DNA of 24,331 nt from Clostridiales bacterium (GCA_017537905.1 JAFYJX010000079.1:1-24331); one strand, 5' to 3'; numbered from the stretch's first letter, positions 1 through 8,969 are shown. The notes: generated by a model from the letters alone, not told the origin. A program made the numbers and translations.

Positions 1-295
<295 letters not shown>

Positions 296-298
<3 letters not shown>

Positions 299-328
299 AT
301 ACCATAACTATACGCACACGCGCACGTA
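296..328 (-). promoter_or_regulatory. Probable gyrA promoter: extended -10 with an alternating purine/pyrimidine tract
   Basis: On the minus strand TGGTATAAT gives an extended -10 (TATAAT at 296-301, with the TG at 303-304). No good -35 hexamer is found at the usual distance. Instead 309-328 is 20 bp of perfect purine/pyrimidine alternation, rich in CG and CA steps, covering most of the spacer and the -35 position. Start of transcription is expected near 289, inside the inverted repeat. Confidence 0.6.
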
Positions 329-360
329 ATATTATAATATATAGCACAAATGTCCTAATA

Positions 361-1227
361 TCAGACAATGGGGGTTTTGGAAGGTGTGCCCGCTTTTCTG
401 GGGAATCTGGCGGGTGTGGGACGGATCTTGCGGACTACGATAATGGATCTCTCCATATCAGTTCCGGGGAGCTTAAACGTATCCGTTTTTTCGATCGTGC
501 CGCCTAAAAGGGCTATGGCCTTTCCTGCTTCAGTCTCCTCTTCTTCGGAATGAGCCTTCATGGCAAGGAATACTCCTCCGACTTTGACCAGAGGCAGGCA
601 GTATTCTGCAAGGACAGAAAGCCTTGCTACTGCTCTTGCGGTAACGATGTCATACTTCTCCCTGTATTTCTTGTTCCTGCCTGCGTCTTCGGCCCTGGAA
701 TGCACCGTAGTGCAGTCGGAAAGACCTAATGCGGTAATGACCTCATCCAGGAACTTGAGACGCTTATCAAGCGAATCCATGAGCGTTACAGATAACTCCG
801 GGCAGGAGATCTTAACCGGAAGACCCGGAAAACCAGCTCCGGTGCCCACATCGACGAATGTAATCTTGTCTTTTCCGGACTTGGTCTCTTCTTCCCTTAT
901 GTAAGGGCAGAGCGTAAGAGAATCGATAAAATGCTTCATGGCAATTCCCTTGTCGTCGTCAACGGCGGTAAGGTTCATTACCTTGTTCTTTTCCTTCAGC
1001 ATCGAAGCATAGATCTGGAATGCGCGGATCTCTTCTGCGGAAAGCGGCACGCTGATCTCATCCTTGTGAGATTCCAGGATAGGAGCAACATCAACGACTT
1101 CTTCGTCATGCTCTGTGACCTTTGTTCCTTCAGAGCTGATCTCGACCTTCTTGGGAAGGCTCTCCTTTAAACGCTTGATATCAGCTTTGGTAAGAGGTTT
1201 TCTTTTGGGGAACAAACCGTCAGCCAT
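361..1227 (-). CDS. rsmG: 16S rRNA (guanine-527-N7)-methyltransferase RsmG (GidB)
   Basis: Methylates N7 of G527 (E. coli numbering) in 16S rRNA using S-adenosylmethionine. The 288-residue protein shows the family pattern NKVMNLTAV at about 82-90, HFIDSL just after, the SAM-binding VDVGTGAGFPGLP at about 125-137, and the characteristic end RFPRKAGTPSKTPIV. The ATG at 1227 is chosen because AGGAG lies eight bases upstream; an ATG at 1233 in the same frame sits too close to that site. A longer in-frame extension into mnmG is unlikely to be used. The gene overlaps the mnmG stop by eight bases, so translation is probably coupled. An extra lysine/glutamate-rich N-terminal stretch of about 45 residues precedes the conserved domain; most relatives are 200-240 residues. 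No terminator is visible between it and the gyrA promoter. Confidence 0.95.
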   Translation of the reverse strand: MADGLFPKRKPLTKADIKRLKESLPKKVEISSEGTKVTEHDEEVVDVAPILESHKDEISVPLSAEEIRAFQIYASMLKEKNKVMNLTAVDDDKGIAMKHFIDSLTLCPYIREEETKSGKDKITFVDVGTGAGFPGLPVKISCPELSVTLMDSLDKRLKFLDEVITALGLSDCTTVHSRAEDAGRNKKYREKYDIVTARAVARLSVLAEYCLPLVKVGGVFLAMKAHSEEEETEAGKAIALLGGTIEKTDTFKLPGTDMERSIIVVRKIRPTPARFPRKAGTPSKTPIV

Positions 1228-3157
1228 TGTCATGTCTCCTTCTCTGCTGCTCGAGATATACCAGCAGGACTTCGCAGTCTGCAGGCGATACGCCTGATAT
1301 TCTGGAAGCTCTGCCCACATTCTCGGGCTTCATCTTTGTAAGCTTCTGCGTAGCTTCTATCCTTAAACCCTTTATAAGCGAATAATCGGTATCTTCAGGG
1401 ATCCTGATCTTTTCCAGGTTCTTGAATTTTTCTATCTTCTCTTTCTCAAGCGACAGATAGCCTTCGTACTTGATGTTTGTCTCGCATGCGAACTTAATGT
1501 TCCTTGCAAGGGGCTTTCTGCCCTTGTCGACAGGCGCTAACAGATCGTATGTTACTCCGGGGCGCTTAATAAGGTCGGCTAAGCTCTCGCCTGATTTAGG
1601 CAGTGTCTGGCCGCAGGTATCAAGGAGTGCGCCCAGTTCTTCCGTCGGCGCGACATAAGTCTTCTTAAGTCTCTCGGTCTCAAGATTGATCGAGGAGACC
1701 TTCTTTTCGAACTCCTCGAAAACCTCATCGCTTACAAGACCGATCTCATGGCCTATGGGAGTAAGTCTCTCGTCGGCGTTGTCCTGTCTTAAGAACAGTC
1801 TGTACTCGGCGCGTGAAGTCATCATGCGGTAAGGCTCGTTGGTGCCCTTGGTTACAAGGTCATCTATGAGAACTCCGATATAGCCCTGCGATCTGTCGAT
1901 AATGACCGCTTCCTTTCCCAGAAGCTTCATGGCTGCATTGATGCCAGCCACGATACCCTGCGCGGCTGCTTCCTCATAACCTGAAGAGCCGTTGATCTGT
2001 CCGGCTGTGAAAAGACCGGGAACGACCTTTGATTCAAGGCTCGCCTTTATTGACAGAGGATCTACAAGATCGTACTCGATGGCATAAGCAGCTCTCTGGA
2101 TCTTTGCATTTGCAAGACCCGGCAGCGACTTTACCATCTTCTCCTGTATCTCTTCAGGGAGGCTCGTTGAGAATCCCTGGAGGTACATCTCGTTTGTGTG
2201 ACGGCCCATCGGCTCGACGAAGATCTGATGTCTCGTCTTATCCTTGAACCTCATAAATTTATCTTCGATAGAAGGACAGTATCTGGGACCAATACCTTTG
2301 ATCTCGCCGCTGTAGAGGGGCGACCTGTCCATATTGTCTGAAATAACCTTACGGGTCTCTTCCGTTGTCCAGATAGACCAGCAGGGGATCTGCTCATCTA
2401 CAGGTGCGGGAAGCTTTCCTTCCATCTCATTCCTGTAGGAGAAAGGCGGAATGTCATCTTCGCCGTCCTGTCTCGTCATCTGCGAAAAATCAATGGAATT
2501 GGAATTAACTCTTACCGGAGTTCCCGTTTTAAATCTAAGGAGCGGAACGCCCAGCGAATTAAGTGATGATGAGAGGCCGACAGATCTCGGAAGTCCGTCC
2601 GGACCGCTCTCGGTTATGACTTCGCCTCTGATGATCCTCGCTTCCATATATGTGCCGGAGCAGATTACAACGGCGCGCGCCCTGTAGACTGCTTTACCTT
2701 CGGTCATGACGCCTGCCGCATTGCCTTCTTCATCGGTAAGGAGTTCTGTTATATGCGCCTGCTTTAATGTGAGATTTTTAAGATTCTCCAGGTAATGGCG
2801 CATCTCCATGGAATACATCTGTCTGTCTTCCTGCGCTCTCGGAGAATAAACAGCCGGGCCCTTGGAACGGTTGAGCATGCGCATCTGGACAGCGCACTTA
2901 TCAGCCATTATTCCCATTATGCCGCCTAAGGCATCTATCTCTCTTACGAGCTGGCCCTTGGAAGTGCCGCCGATACTGGGGTTGCAGGGAAGGTTTGCAA
3001 GGCTGTCTAATGAAAGCGTGAAAAGGATGGTATCGAGACCTAGTTTTGCTGCCGCATGCGCTGCTTCACATCCGGCATGGCCTGCTCCTACTACGGCAAC
3101 ATCAAATGTCCCCGCTTCAAAGCTCTTATCTAACTCTAAAGCTTCACGGACAGTCAT
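1220..3157 (-). CDS. mnmG: tRNA uridine-5-carboxymethylaminomethyl modification enzyme MnmG (GidA)
   Basis: FAD-dependent partner of MnmE that builds the (carboxymethyl)aminomethyl group on the wobble uridine (U34) of certain tRNAs. At 645 residues it is close to the usual 620-650. The dinucleotide-binding motif VVGAGHAGCEAA is at about 22-33, followed by NLPCNPSIGGTSKGQLVREI, another GidA signature, and MNRSKGPAV. FTAGQINGSSGYEEAAAQG at about 390 is the C-terminal part of the FAD domain, and the helical C-terminal domain contains TSRAEYRL and ends with the expected region. The ATG at 3157 immediately follows the mnmE stop (TAAATG arrangement) with only a weak AGG upstream, which suggests coupled translation. 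The N-terminus is about 12 residues longer than in many relatives. Confidence 0.97.
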   Translation of the reverse strand: MTVREALELDKSFEAGTFDVAVVGAGHAGCEAAHAAAKLGLDTILFTLSLDSLANLPCNPSIGGTSKGQLVREIDALGGIMGIMADKCAVQMRMLNRSKGPAVYSPRAQEDRQMYSMEMRHYLENLKNLTLKQAHITELLTDEEGNAAGVMTEGKAVYRARAVVICSGTYMEARIIRGEVITESGPDGLPRSVGLSSSLNSLGVPLLRFKTGTPVRVNSNSIDFSQMTRQDGEDDIPPFSYRNEMEGKLPAPVDEQIPCWSIWTTEETRKVISDNMDRSPLYSGEIKGIGPRYCPSIEDKFMRFKDKTRHQIFVEPMGRHTNEMYLQGFSTSLPEEIQEKMVKSLPGLANAKIQRAAYAIEYDLVDPLSIKASLESKVVPGLFTAGQINGSSGYEEAAAQGIVAGINAAMKLLGKEAVIIDRSQGYIGVLIDDLVTKGTNEPYRMMTSRAEYRLFLRQDNADERLTPIGHEIGLVSDEVFEEFEKKVSSINLETERLKKTYVAPTEELGALLDTCGQTLPKSGESLADLIKRPGVTYDLLAPVDKGRKPLARNIKFACETNIKYEGYLSLEKEKIEKFKNLEKIRIPEDTDYSLIKGLRIEATQKLTKMKPENVGRASRISGVSPADCEVLLVYLEQQRRRHDNG

Positions 3158-4579
3158 TTATTTACCTATGCAGAATCTGGAGAAAATAGTATCAGCCAAT
3201 GTAGCGGAAACGGTCTTGCCCGTAACCTCACCGATCTCGTCCAAGCACGCCCTTAATGCTGAAGCGCATACTTCAGTGCCGAGATTGTTATCCAATGCAT
3301 CCAAAGCAAGCGTAAGCTTCTTGGTTGCTTTTAAGAATTTTGTGTAATGTCTGCTGTTTGTGATAAGAAGGCCTTCGGAAGCGCCGCCGCCAAGCTCGTT
3401 ATAGTAGTCGATGATGACATCTTCGAGCTTGTCGATATTGAGGTCTTCTTCAGCGCTTATCGAAATGAAGTTCTTTATGCCGAGAGATGTGAGCTTTGCT
3501 TCGATCTCTTCCCTGTCGGGATTGTCACCGGCATCGCTTTTCGAGAATACTCCGGTAACGGATTCGCAGTCCTCACAGATCTCCCTTACTCCGGCATAAG
3601 CTTCTTCAACTGTCATGTCAGGCGGGATCATGTAGAAGACCATATCGGCGCCGCGGCCTGCTTCAAAGGCCTTGCCGATACCGATATTCTCGATGATGTC
3701 TTCCGTCTCTCTGATACCTGCAGTATCGATCAATGTAACGGGGATGCCGTTGATGTTTATCTGGACTTCTATGGTATCTCTTGTGGTTCCGGCGACCTCT
3801 GTAACGATCGCTCTGTCAAAACCTGTGAGAGTATTAAGGAGCGTGCTCTTGCCGCTGTTGGGAAGCCCTAAGAGCGCTACTCTCAAACGTTCTGACAGGA
3901 TCCTTCCTTTGCCGTAGCCCTTGCAGAGTGTTGTAAGCCTGTCGTGGCAGTCGCTTAAGTTGTCCTTGACCTCTTCGAGCTTTGCATCCTCTTCTTCGGG
4001 ATCTTCCGTATCGAATTCCGTAAACGTCTCAAGCATTGCAGCCTGGTCGTATAAGTTCTTCTCGATGTAATTGATCTCTTCTGCAAGCTTGCCGGACATA
4101 AGGCTTCCTGCAGCTTCGAGCTGTCTTTCGGTCTCCGAATTGATAACGTCCATTACAGCTTCAGCGGAAGCCAGGCTCATCTTGCCGTTTATGAATGCTC
4201 TTCTCGAAAACTCACCGGGATAAGCCATTCTTATTCCGGACATTCCAAGGCATTTTAATATCTCCTGCTTTACTGCGCCGGAACCGTGAGATGATATCTC
4301 CACCATCTCTTCGCCTGTATAGGAATGGGGCGCTTCGAAATGCGTGAAAATGACCTCGTCAACCTTTTCGCCGGTTGACGGATCCTTCACATATCCGAAA
4401 GCGCATGTATAACCGGGGATCTCTGATAACTTGGAATAATCGCCGCTTGATCTTAAGATGACCGAGCATTTATCGGCAAGTTTTCCACAGCCGTTACCCG
4501 AAACACGGATAACCGCTATGCCTGATATTCCGGCCGGCGTCGAGCAGGCGCAGATAGGTTCGTCATCATACGAATACAT
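3158..4579 (-). CDS. mnmE: tRNA modification GTPase MnmE (TrmE)
   Basis: GTPase that forms the MnmE-MnmG complex modifying wobble uridines in tRNA. The 473 residues show the N-terminal tetrahydrofolate-binding domain (STPAGISGIAVIRVSG at about 13-28 and YPGEFSRRAFINGK at about 120-133). The GTPase domain is inserted in the helical domain: G1 GLPNSGKS at 238-245, G2 TTRD at 265-268, and G3 DTAG at 285-288 followed by IRETED. The protein ends with FCIGK, carrying the cysteine of the family's C-terminal CIGK motif. The G4 position reads SKSD (346-349) where NKxD is normal. No clear Shine-Dalgarno precedes the ATG at 4579, which lies 42 bases after jag. Confidence 0.96.
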   Translation of the reverse strand: MYSYDDEPICACSTPAGISGIAVIRVSGNGCGKLADKCSVILRSSGDYSKLSEIPGYTCAFGYVKDPSTGEKVDEVIFTHFEAPHSYTGEEMVEISSHGSGAVKQEILKCLGMSGIRMAYPGEFSRRAFINGKMSLASAEAVMDVINSETERQLEAAGSLMSGKLAEEINYIEKNLYDQAAMLETFTEFDTEDPEEEDAKLEEVKDNLSDCHDRLTTLCKGYGKGRILSERLRVALLGLPNSGKSTLLNTLTGFDRAIVTEVAGTTRDTIEVQININGIPVTLIDTAGIRETEDIIENIGIGKAFEAGRGADMVFYMIPPDMTVEEAYAGVREICEDCESVTGVFSKSDAGDNPDREEIEAKLTSLGIKNFISISAEEDLNIDKLEDVIIDYYNELGGGASEGLLITNSRHYTKFLKATKKLTLALDALDNNLGTEVCASALRACLDEIGEVTGKTVSATLADTIFSRFCIGK

Positions 4580-4621
4580 CGTAAAAAGCCCGCCAAATCC
4601 TAATATGAGATCTTAACTGAA

Positions 4622-5341
4622 TTACTTCTTTTCTTCAGGAGTTACTACTACGCATCTGTTAGGCTCAACACCCTCAGAATGTGTTGTAACACCCTTTACT
4701 TCCTGGAGGTAAGAATGAACGATCCTTCTCTCAGCAGGACTCATAGCTTCCATAACAACCTTGCGGCCTGAACGTCTTACTCTGGATACTGCCTTGTCAG
4801 CGAGGCCCTTGATGACCTGCTCTCTGTGCTTTCTGTATCCGCCGACGTCAAGATATACGTGAACTCTCTGCTCGCTGTGCTTGTTAGCGATGAGGTTTGT
4901 CATGTAGGAGATAGCTTCGAGTGTCTCACCGTGACGTCCGATTGCAGCACCGCAGTCAGAACCTGTAACAGAAATAAAGATCGTATCGTCTTCTCTGTAA
5001 GAATCCATGTTGCCGTGAATGCCGATGCCTGAGAGAACCTCAGCTACGAAGTTAGCAGCTGCATCTTCAGCTTCGCTTACTGCGTCGCCTTCGAAGCTCT
5101 CATCATCACCATAGTATGTATCGTCGGAATCGTCGGAAGCAGCTGTTTCTTCGCCTGCTTCTTCAGAATTAAATGTAACCTTAACCTCAGCGTCCTTTCT
5201 TCCTAAACCGAGAAAGCCGCCCTCTGTTCCTTCTTCAACAACTTCGATAGTTGCCTGTTCCTTTGTACAACCAAGCTCAGAAAGAGCTGCCTCGATTGCT
5301 TCATCAACTGTCTTACCTGTTTTGATTACTGTCTTTTCCAT
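4622..5341 (-). CDS. jag: Jag/KhpB (SpoIIIJ-associated) RNA-binding protein
   Basis: RNA-binding protein encoded next to YidC in Firmicutes and connected with cell envelope and division control in other species. The 239 residues contain a Jag-N domain (about 1-50, with GGFLGLGRKDAEV), a strongly acidic linker (about 70-95, aspartate/glutamate/serine), a KH domain with IGRHGETLEAISYMTNLI at about 135-152, and an R3H domain in the last 50 residues (MSPAERRIVHSYLQ). GGAGG sits upstream of ATG 5341 at good spacing. It lies 27 bases after yidC, so it is likely cotranscribed with it. Confidence 0.94.
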   Translation of the reverse strand: MEKTVIKTGKTVDEAIEAALSELGCTKEQATIEVVEEGTEGGFLGLGRKDAEVKVTFNSEEAGEETAASDDSDDTYYGDDESFEGDAVSEAEDAAANFVAEVLSGIGIHGNMDSYREDDTIFISVTGSDCGAAIGRHGETLEAISYMTNLIANKHSEQRVHVYLDVGGYRKHREQVIKGLADKAVSRVRRSGRKVVMEAMSPAERRIVHSYLQEVKGVTTHSEGVEPNRCVVVTPEEKK

Positions 5342-5368
5342 ATGTACAAGGCCTCCTTCTTAAGCCAA

Positions 5369-6484
5369 TTAATTCTTGTTCTTCTTGCCGTTCTTCTTCG
5401 ATGTCTTTACATCTACTGCGGCATCAACACCTGCGAGCTGAGCTTTTCCGGACTTCTTGAAAACTGCGTCCTTCTTTGCTTCGATCTCAGCCTTCTTTAC
5501 CTCATAAGGCTTGGTGAACATGTAGTAAACAATGATGTTTGTTACGATACTCATAAGTCCTGAGATGATCCAGTAAATACCCATTGCAGCAGGCATCCAG
5601 AATGTCGTAACGAGCATGAAGAAAGGAAGTGTCCAGTTCATCATCTTCATCATCTGCTGGGTATAATCCTCAGCGCCGCCCTTGTTTGCCTGGCCTTCCA
5701 TAGCCTTGTTAACCTTAGCGCGCTTCTTTGCTTCTTCTTCCTGCTTCCAGCCGGGCTTAAGGATCTTGCTCATCTGCATAACAACGATGTTAATAACTAA
5801 AGCAAGAACAGGAATGAGAAGCAACGGGAGATAAGTCTTGGGATCGCGGGCGATTACTGCAGGGTTCCATGCGGGAGTAACCGTAAGGTCAAGTCCGAGG
5901 AAGTGAAGGTCGACCATCTGGTCGAGCTTGATAAAGCCCTGCTTGATGCACTCGTTAAGGAACTGTGCATTCTCATTGAGCGCCTTGATAAGACCGATGT
6001 GGATCTCTACTGAAACGCCCTTATCTATAACACCGCCTTCGCCCATTCTCTGGCCGAGAGCGATCATTGAAGCGATATTCTCTTTGCTGACCTGTGAAAG
6101 GTATGTCAAAGGTCCGCTGACAATACGGTAGATAGGCCAGATAAAGAAGATCTGCAGGAAAGGCAAAAGGCATCCTGAAAGGCCCCCTGCGCCGTTTTCC
6201 TTCTGCATTTTCATGAAAGCTTCCTGATAAGCTTCCTTATCGTCACCGTAAATACGCTGAAGTTCTGCCTGTTTGCCGCTTAATGCCTGCATCTTGAGCA
6301 TGGACTTCTGCGATCTGATATTTAAAGGGATAAGAGCTCCTCTGATAATTATGGTAAGGAAGATAATTGCCAAACCGTAATTACCGAAGAACTGGAACAA
6401 TACTCTCTCAAGCCAGCCGAAAAGCATATACAGCGGGTTTAAAATCATATCCCAGAATGATAACTGAACTAAAATACTGCCCAT
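5369..6484 (-). CDS. yidC: Membrane protein insertase YidC/SpoIIIJ family
   Basis: Inserts proteins into the cytoplasmic membrane, alone or with SecYEG. The 371 residues have an N-terminal hydrophobic region (about 10-55), the conserved GLAIIFLTIIIRGALIPLNI region with an arginine in the membrane groove (about 37-56), a cytoplasmic hairpin (MLKMQALSGKQAELQRIYGD), a further membrane helix around 100-120 (GGLSGCLLPFLQIFFIWPIY), and helices near 220-240 and 290-330. The basic C-terminus is typical. There is no lipobox cysteine, unlike Bacillus SpoIIIJ. An extracytoplasmic stretch of about 70 residues lies between the second and third conserved helices. GGAG is upstream of ATG 6484. Confidence 0.94.
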   Translation of the reverse strand: MGSILVQLSFWDMILNPLYMLFGWLERVLFQFFGNYGLAIIFLTIIIRGALIPLNIRSQKSMLKMQALSGKQAELQRIYGDDKEAYQEAFMKMQKENGAGGLSGCLLPFLQIFFIWPIYRIVSGPLTYLSQVSKENIASMIALGQRMGEGGVIDKGVSVEIHIGLIKALNENAQFLNECIKQGFIKLDQMVDLHFLGLDLTVTPAWNPAVIARDPKTYLPLLLIPVLALVINIVVMQMSKILKPGWKQEEEAKKRAKVNKAMEGQANKGGAEDYTQQMMKMMNWTLPFFMLVTTFWMPAAMGIYWIISGLMSIVTNIIVYYMFTKPYEVKKAEIEAKKDAVFKKSGKAQLAGVDAAVDVKTSKKNGKKNKN

Positions 6485-6526
6485 TATTGGTCTCCGGTCT
6501 AAATAAAGAAATAAATTACTAAGAAA

Positions 6527-6739
6527 TTACCTGACGGGATCGTATCCGCCCTTGGAAAAAGGATTGCATCGCATAATTCGCCATATTCCCATAAGTCCGC
6601 CCTTCAAGACGCCGTACTTGGTAACCGCATCGATCATGTACTGCGAACAAGTCGGCTGATACTTGCAGTGGGGGCCAATAGCGGGAGAAATATATTTCTG
6701 ATACCAACGGACCATTCCTATTACAGCTTTACGGATCAT
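6527..6739 (-). CDS. yidD: Membrane protein insertion efficiency factor YidD
   Basis: A 70-residue protein of the YidD family, which helps membrane protein insertion with YidC. The diagnostic pattern is visible: [20 protein letters not shown] at about 12-31, including two of the conserved cysteines, then [25 protein letters not shown] at the end with the third cysteine. ATG at 6739 overlaps the last base of the rnpA stop codon (TGATG), implying translational coupling. yidC follows after 42 bases. Confidence 0.96.
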   Translation of the reverse strand: MIRKAVIGMVRWYQKYISPAIGPHCKYQPTCSQYMIDAVTKYGVLKGGLMGIWRIMRCNPFSKGGYDPVR

Positions 6740-7113
6740 CAGAAACTACCTTCCAGAAGATCAAGCCTCATAAGACACTTCCCCATATCTGTGCTTAATT
6801 CGTGAAAATCGGGAATCCCGCCCTTTGCCTTCAGCGTAAATACGTAATCGTATCCTTGAGGAAGCTTATCTTCTATCTGTCTGTAAGCTTCTCTCATAAG
6901 ACGTCTTGCACGGTTTCTTCCGACTGCGCCAAGTTCTTTCTTGTTTGCGCAAAAGCCGGTCCGTCTTACGTCAGGATCTACTTTGTAACCGCTTTGTGTG
7001 GTTCCCTCTCGTCTTTTAAGCACGTGAACCGACAGGTATCTGCCGGTCGCGAATTTCCCGTACCGGTATACCCTGTTAAATTCAAAATTGAATCTGAGCG
7101 CTACCGATTTCAA
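6739..7113 (-). CDS. rnpA: Ribonuclease P protein component
   Basis: Protein subunit of RNase P, which helps the RNA subunit cut 5' leaders from pre-tRNAs. The 124-residue frame shows [16 protein letters not shown] near the N-terminus and the RNR signature [16 protein letters not shown] at about 64-79. The start used here is a TTG codon (7111-7113), since an in-frame TAA lies eight codons upstream and no ATG occurs between; CTG at 7131 is the only other option. No clear Shine-Dalgarno is present before the TTG. It is 26 bases after rpmH, the universal partner gene. Low expression relative to L34 fits the weak start. Confidence 0.93.
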   Translation of the reverse strand: MKSVALRFNFEFNRVYRYGKFATGRYLSVHVLKRREGTTQSGYKVDPDVRRTGFCANKKELGAVGRNRARRLMREAYRQIEDKLPQGYDYVFTLKAKGGIPDFHELSTDMGKCLMRLDLLEGSF

Positions 7114-7139
7114 AGCGAGACTGCGAAGCAGGTCTTAAA

Positions 7140-7277
7140 TCAGACCGCGATTCTCTTTCTGCCCTTAGCTCTTCTTGCAGCAAGAACCTTACGACCGTTT
7201 GCAGTCTCCATTCTTGCTCTAAAGCCGTGAACCTTTGCTCTCTGTCTTTTCTTAGGCTGAAAAGTCATCTTTGCCAT
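7140..7277 (-). CDS. rpmH: 50S ribosomal protein L34
   Basis: A 45-residue, very basic protein with the L34 pattern [20 protein letters not shown] followed by [18 protein letters not shown]. The ATG at 7277 (MAKMTFQP) is preceded by GGAGG about nine bases upstream; an internal ATG at 7268 would give the standard MTFQP start but is too far from that site. It is first in the operon running to rsmG and is directly downstream of a consensus promoter. Confidence 0.97.
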   Translation of the reverse strand: MAKMTFQPKKRQRAKVHGFRARMETANGRKVLAARRAKGRKRIAV

Positions 7278-7367
7278 AATATAAATTCCTCCAGATCATT
7301 GTATTCTTTCAGTTGCACACCCGCGTTTCTGGCGGCAGCGCATAGTAAGACATAATATAACCTGATG

Positions 7368-7396
7368 ATTATATTAGGGCGTGCGGTCAATGTCAA
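7368..7396 (-). promoter_or_regulatory. Consensus sigma-A-type promoter of the rpmH operon
   Basis: On the minus strand TTGACA (7391-7396) and TATAAT (7368-7373) are separated by exactly 17 bp: both hexamers match consensus perfectly. Predicted start near 7361, giving an 84-base leader to the rpmH ATG. Confidence 0.88.
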
Positions 7397-7433
7397 GCAG
7401 AGAAAGCCTTGTATATCAGGTATGCTGCCGTTA

Positions 7434-8942
7434 TCAGCACTTTCCGTAAAGATACTCGACGAACTTTCTGTAGTTAGCGTCGGCACCAGAAGAGATAGAA
7501 TACGTGAAAGCAATGTAATAGTCGTATTTCTCGTCGAGTCCGAGTTTCTTCTCAATATCGTCGGTAAGTTTTAAGGCGAGCGGAACCGGTTTGTCCAGAT
7601 CTGTTTTGTTGCCGCCTCCGAAAAGATCGTTCAGGGATATGCCCTGTGAACGCTTTGCCTTCTCTTCTTCCGTGGCAACATAGTAATAGAAATCGTCTTC
7701 TGAGAAGTTATCCATATTAAGGAGCTGGCTCAGATCCTGGAAATTATCCGGTGTCGAATAATTGTAGACTGCGTCCTCACGCATGATGAGATAATCGTAT
7801 GTGCCGGTTACGAGCGTAGCTCTGAAAGCAACTTCAAGATATTTGTCCTCATATTCGATGTCGCTCTTAAAGTTAAGATCTTCAGAGTCAATGAGTGAAG
7901 CCCATCTGGCCTTGCCGTAACCGCCCCATGACAGGAATCCGTCAGTCGCATATTTACGGCCGTCTTCGGAAGGATAACCGTTGATAACGCCTCCGCCTAA
8001 GACTCTCATCTTGGACTTATAGACATCGTGTCCGTACCAGCAGATACCGCCGATAACCAGGATTACGAGGATTATGGGAGGTACATAATACTGCATGAAA
8101 TATATAGCCTTCTGCTTGGCTGTAAGGCCCTTGAGTTTTTCTTTCTCAGTCTTGAAAAAATTGGCCAGCTTATTTCCGGACTTATCTGCAGGCTTTGCCT
8201 CAGATCCTTCCATATCCTTTTCGAGCTTGCTGATCTCCTTCTTGGAACCTGCCAGAGAGATATTGCCGACAGCATCTGTCTCGGGATCGTATTCTACGGA
8301 TTCCTCCAATGCCTTAAGCTTTTCTGCCTGTGCCTTTTCGAGCTTGTCGAACTGCTTGATGAATATGATCGAAAGGAAATAAGTAATCGTCGTTGATGTA
8401 AAGACATATACCAGCGGGAACCACTGCATGTACCAAAGGCATGCGACTGCTGATACGATGATAAGAAGGACGATCAGTACGAGCGGTATGAATTTGATGA
8501 TGACGAAGATCAGTGCCGCCTTGAACAGCTCAGATGTCTTCATGTCGTATCTCGCGATCGTCGGGAAGATAGCCATTGTCATCAGAAGCACGGCAACGCT
8601 GAATGCGATAACGCCGAACTTGTAGATGAACTCCGTATTAGACCACCCGTTATAAGTGATCCAGCGCCAGTCAAAGATAATAAGGAAGATTGCAACGAGC
8701 ATTACGATCCATACGCCGGTCGCCTGCTTGAAATTGCGTTTGAAAGCCTTGAAGAAAGGAATGACGACACCCGTGCCCTCTCCTCTTATTACCTTCATCG
8801 CAACATAGTATTTAGCCGTGTAAGCGGCTCCGAATGTAATTACCGGGATGCTGCAGATAATAAAGAGGATATTGACGATCACAAGATTCGTGACCGTTCT
8901 TAAGAAATCCATTACCGGACTGTCGGGCTTTAAAAAGTTCAT
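7434..8942 (-). CDS. YesL-like (DUF624) membrane protein fused to a tethered extracytoplasmic domain
   Basis: A 502-residue membrane protein. Residues 1-200 resemble the DUF624/YesL family that accompanies YesMN-regulated sugar transporters: the start NFLKPDSPVMDFLRTVTNL, the segment PVITFGAAYTAKYYVAM, and about five hydrophobic helices (roughly 17-37, 76-92, 107-128, 143-168, 178-196). A charged, coiled-coil-prone linker (200-275) follows, then another helix (287-305) and a C-terminal domain of about 195 residues that should face outside. That domain has the pattern YDYLIMREDAVYNY then FQDLSQLL, and SSGADANYRKFVEYL at the end, recalling solute-binding-protein folds. YesL of Bacillus is about 200 residues, so the second half is an addition. 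It has its own transcription signals after the permease terminator. Function is unknown; a role in sugar transport or its sensing is inferred from context. Confidence 0.75.
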   Translation of the reverse strand: MNFLKPDSPVMDFLRTVTNLVIVNILFIICSIPVITFGAAYTAKYYVAMKVIRGEGTGVVIPFFKAFKRNFKQATGVWIVMLVAIFLIIFDWRWITYNGWSNTEFIYKFGVIAFSVAVLLMTMAIFPTIARYDMKTSELFKAALIFVIIKFIPLVLIVLLIIVSAVACLWYMQWFPLVYVFTSTTITYFLSIIFIKQFDKLEKAQAEKLKALEESVEYDPETDAVGNISLAGSKKEISKLEKDMEGSEAKPADKSGNKLANFFKTEKEKLKGLTAKQKAIYFMQYYVPPIILVILVIGGICWYGHDVYKSKMRVLGGGVINGYPSEDGRKYATDGFLSWGGYGKARWASLIDSEDLNFKSDIEYEDKYLEVAFRATLVTGTYDYLIMREDAVYNYSTPDNFQDLSQLLNMDNFSEDDFYYYVATEEEKAKRSQGISLNDLFGGGNKTDLDKPVPLALKLTDDIEKKLGLDEKYDYYIAFTYSISSGADANYRKFVEYLYGKC

Positions 8943-8969
8943 CTGATTATCACTACCTGTTTTCTTTAA

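Noticed and set aside
1228..1320. Upstream extension of rsmG to 1320
   Set aside because: It would overlap the mnmG coding end by about 100 bases, and the ribosome site lies next to the start at 1227.
3347..3871. Plus-strand open frame of 174 codons opposite mnmE
   Set aside because: It lies wholly opposite a clear GTPase gene and its translation has no recognisable domain; a shadow of codon bias.
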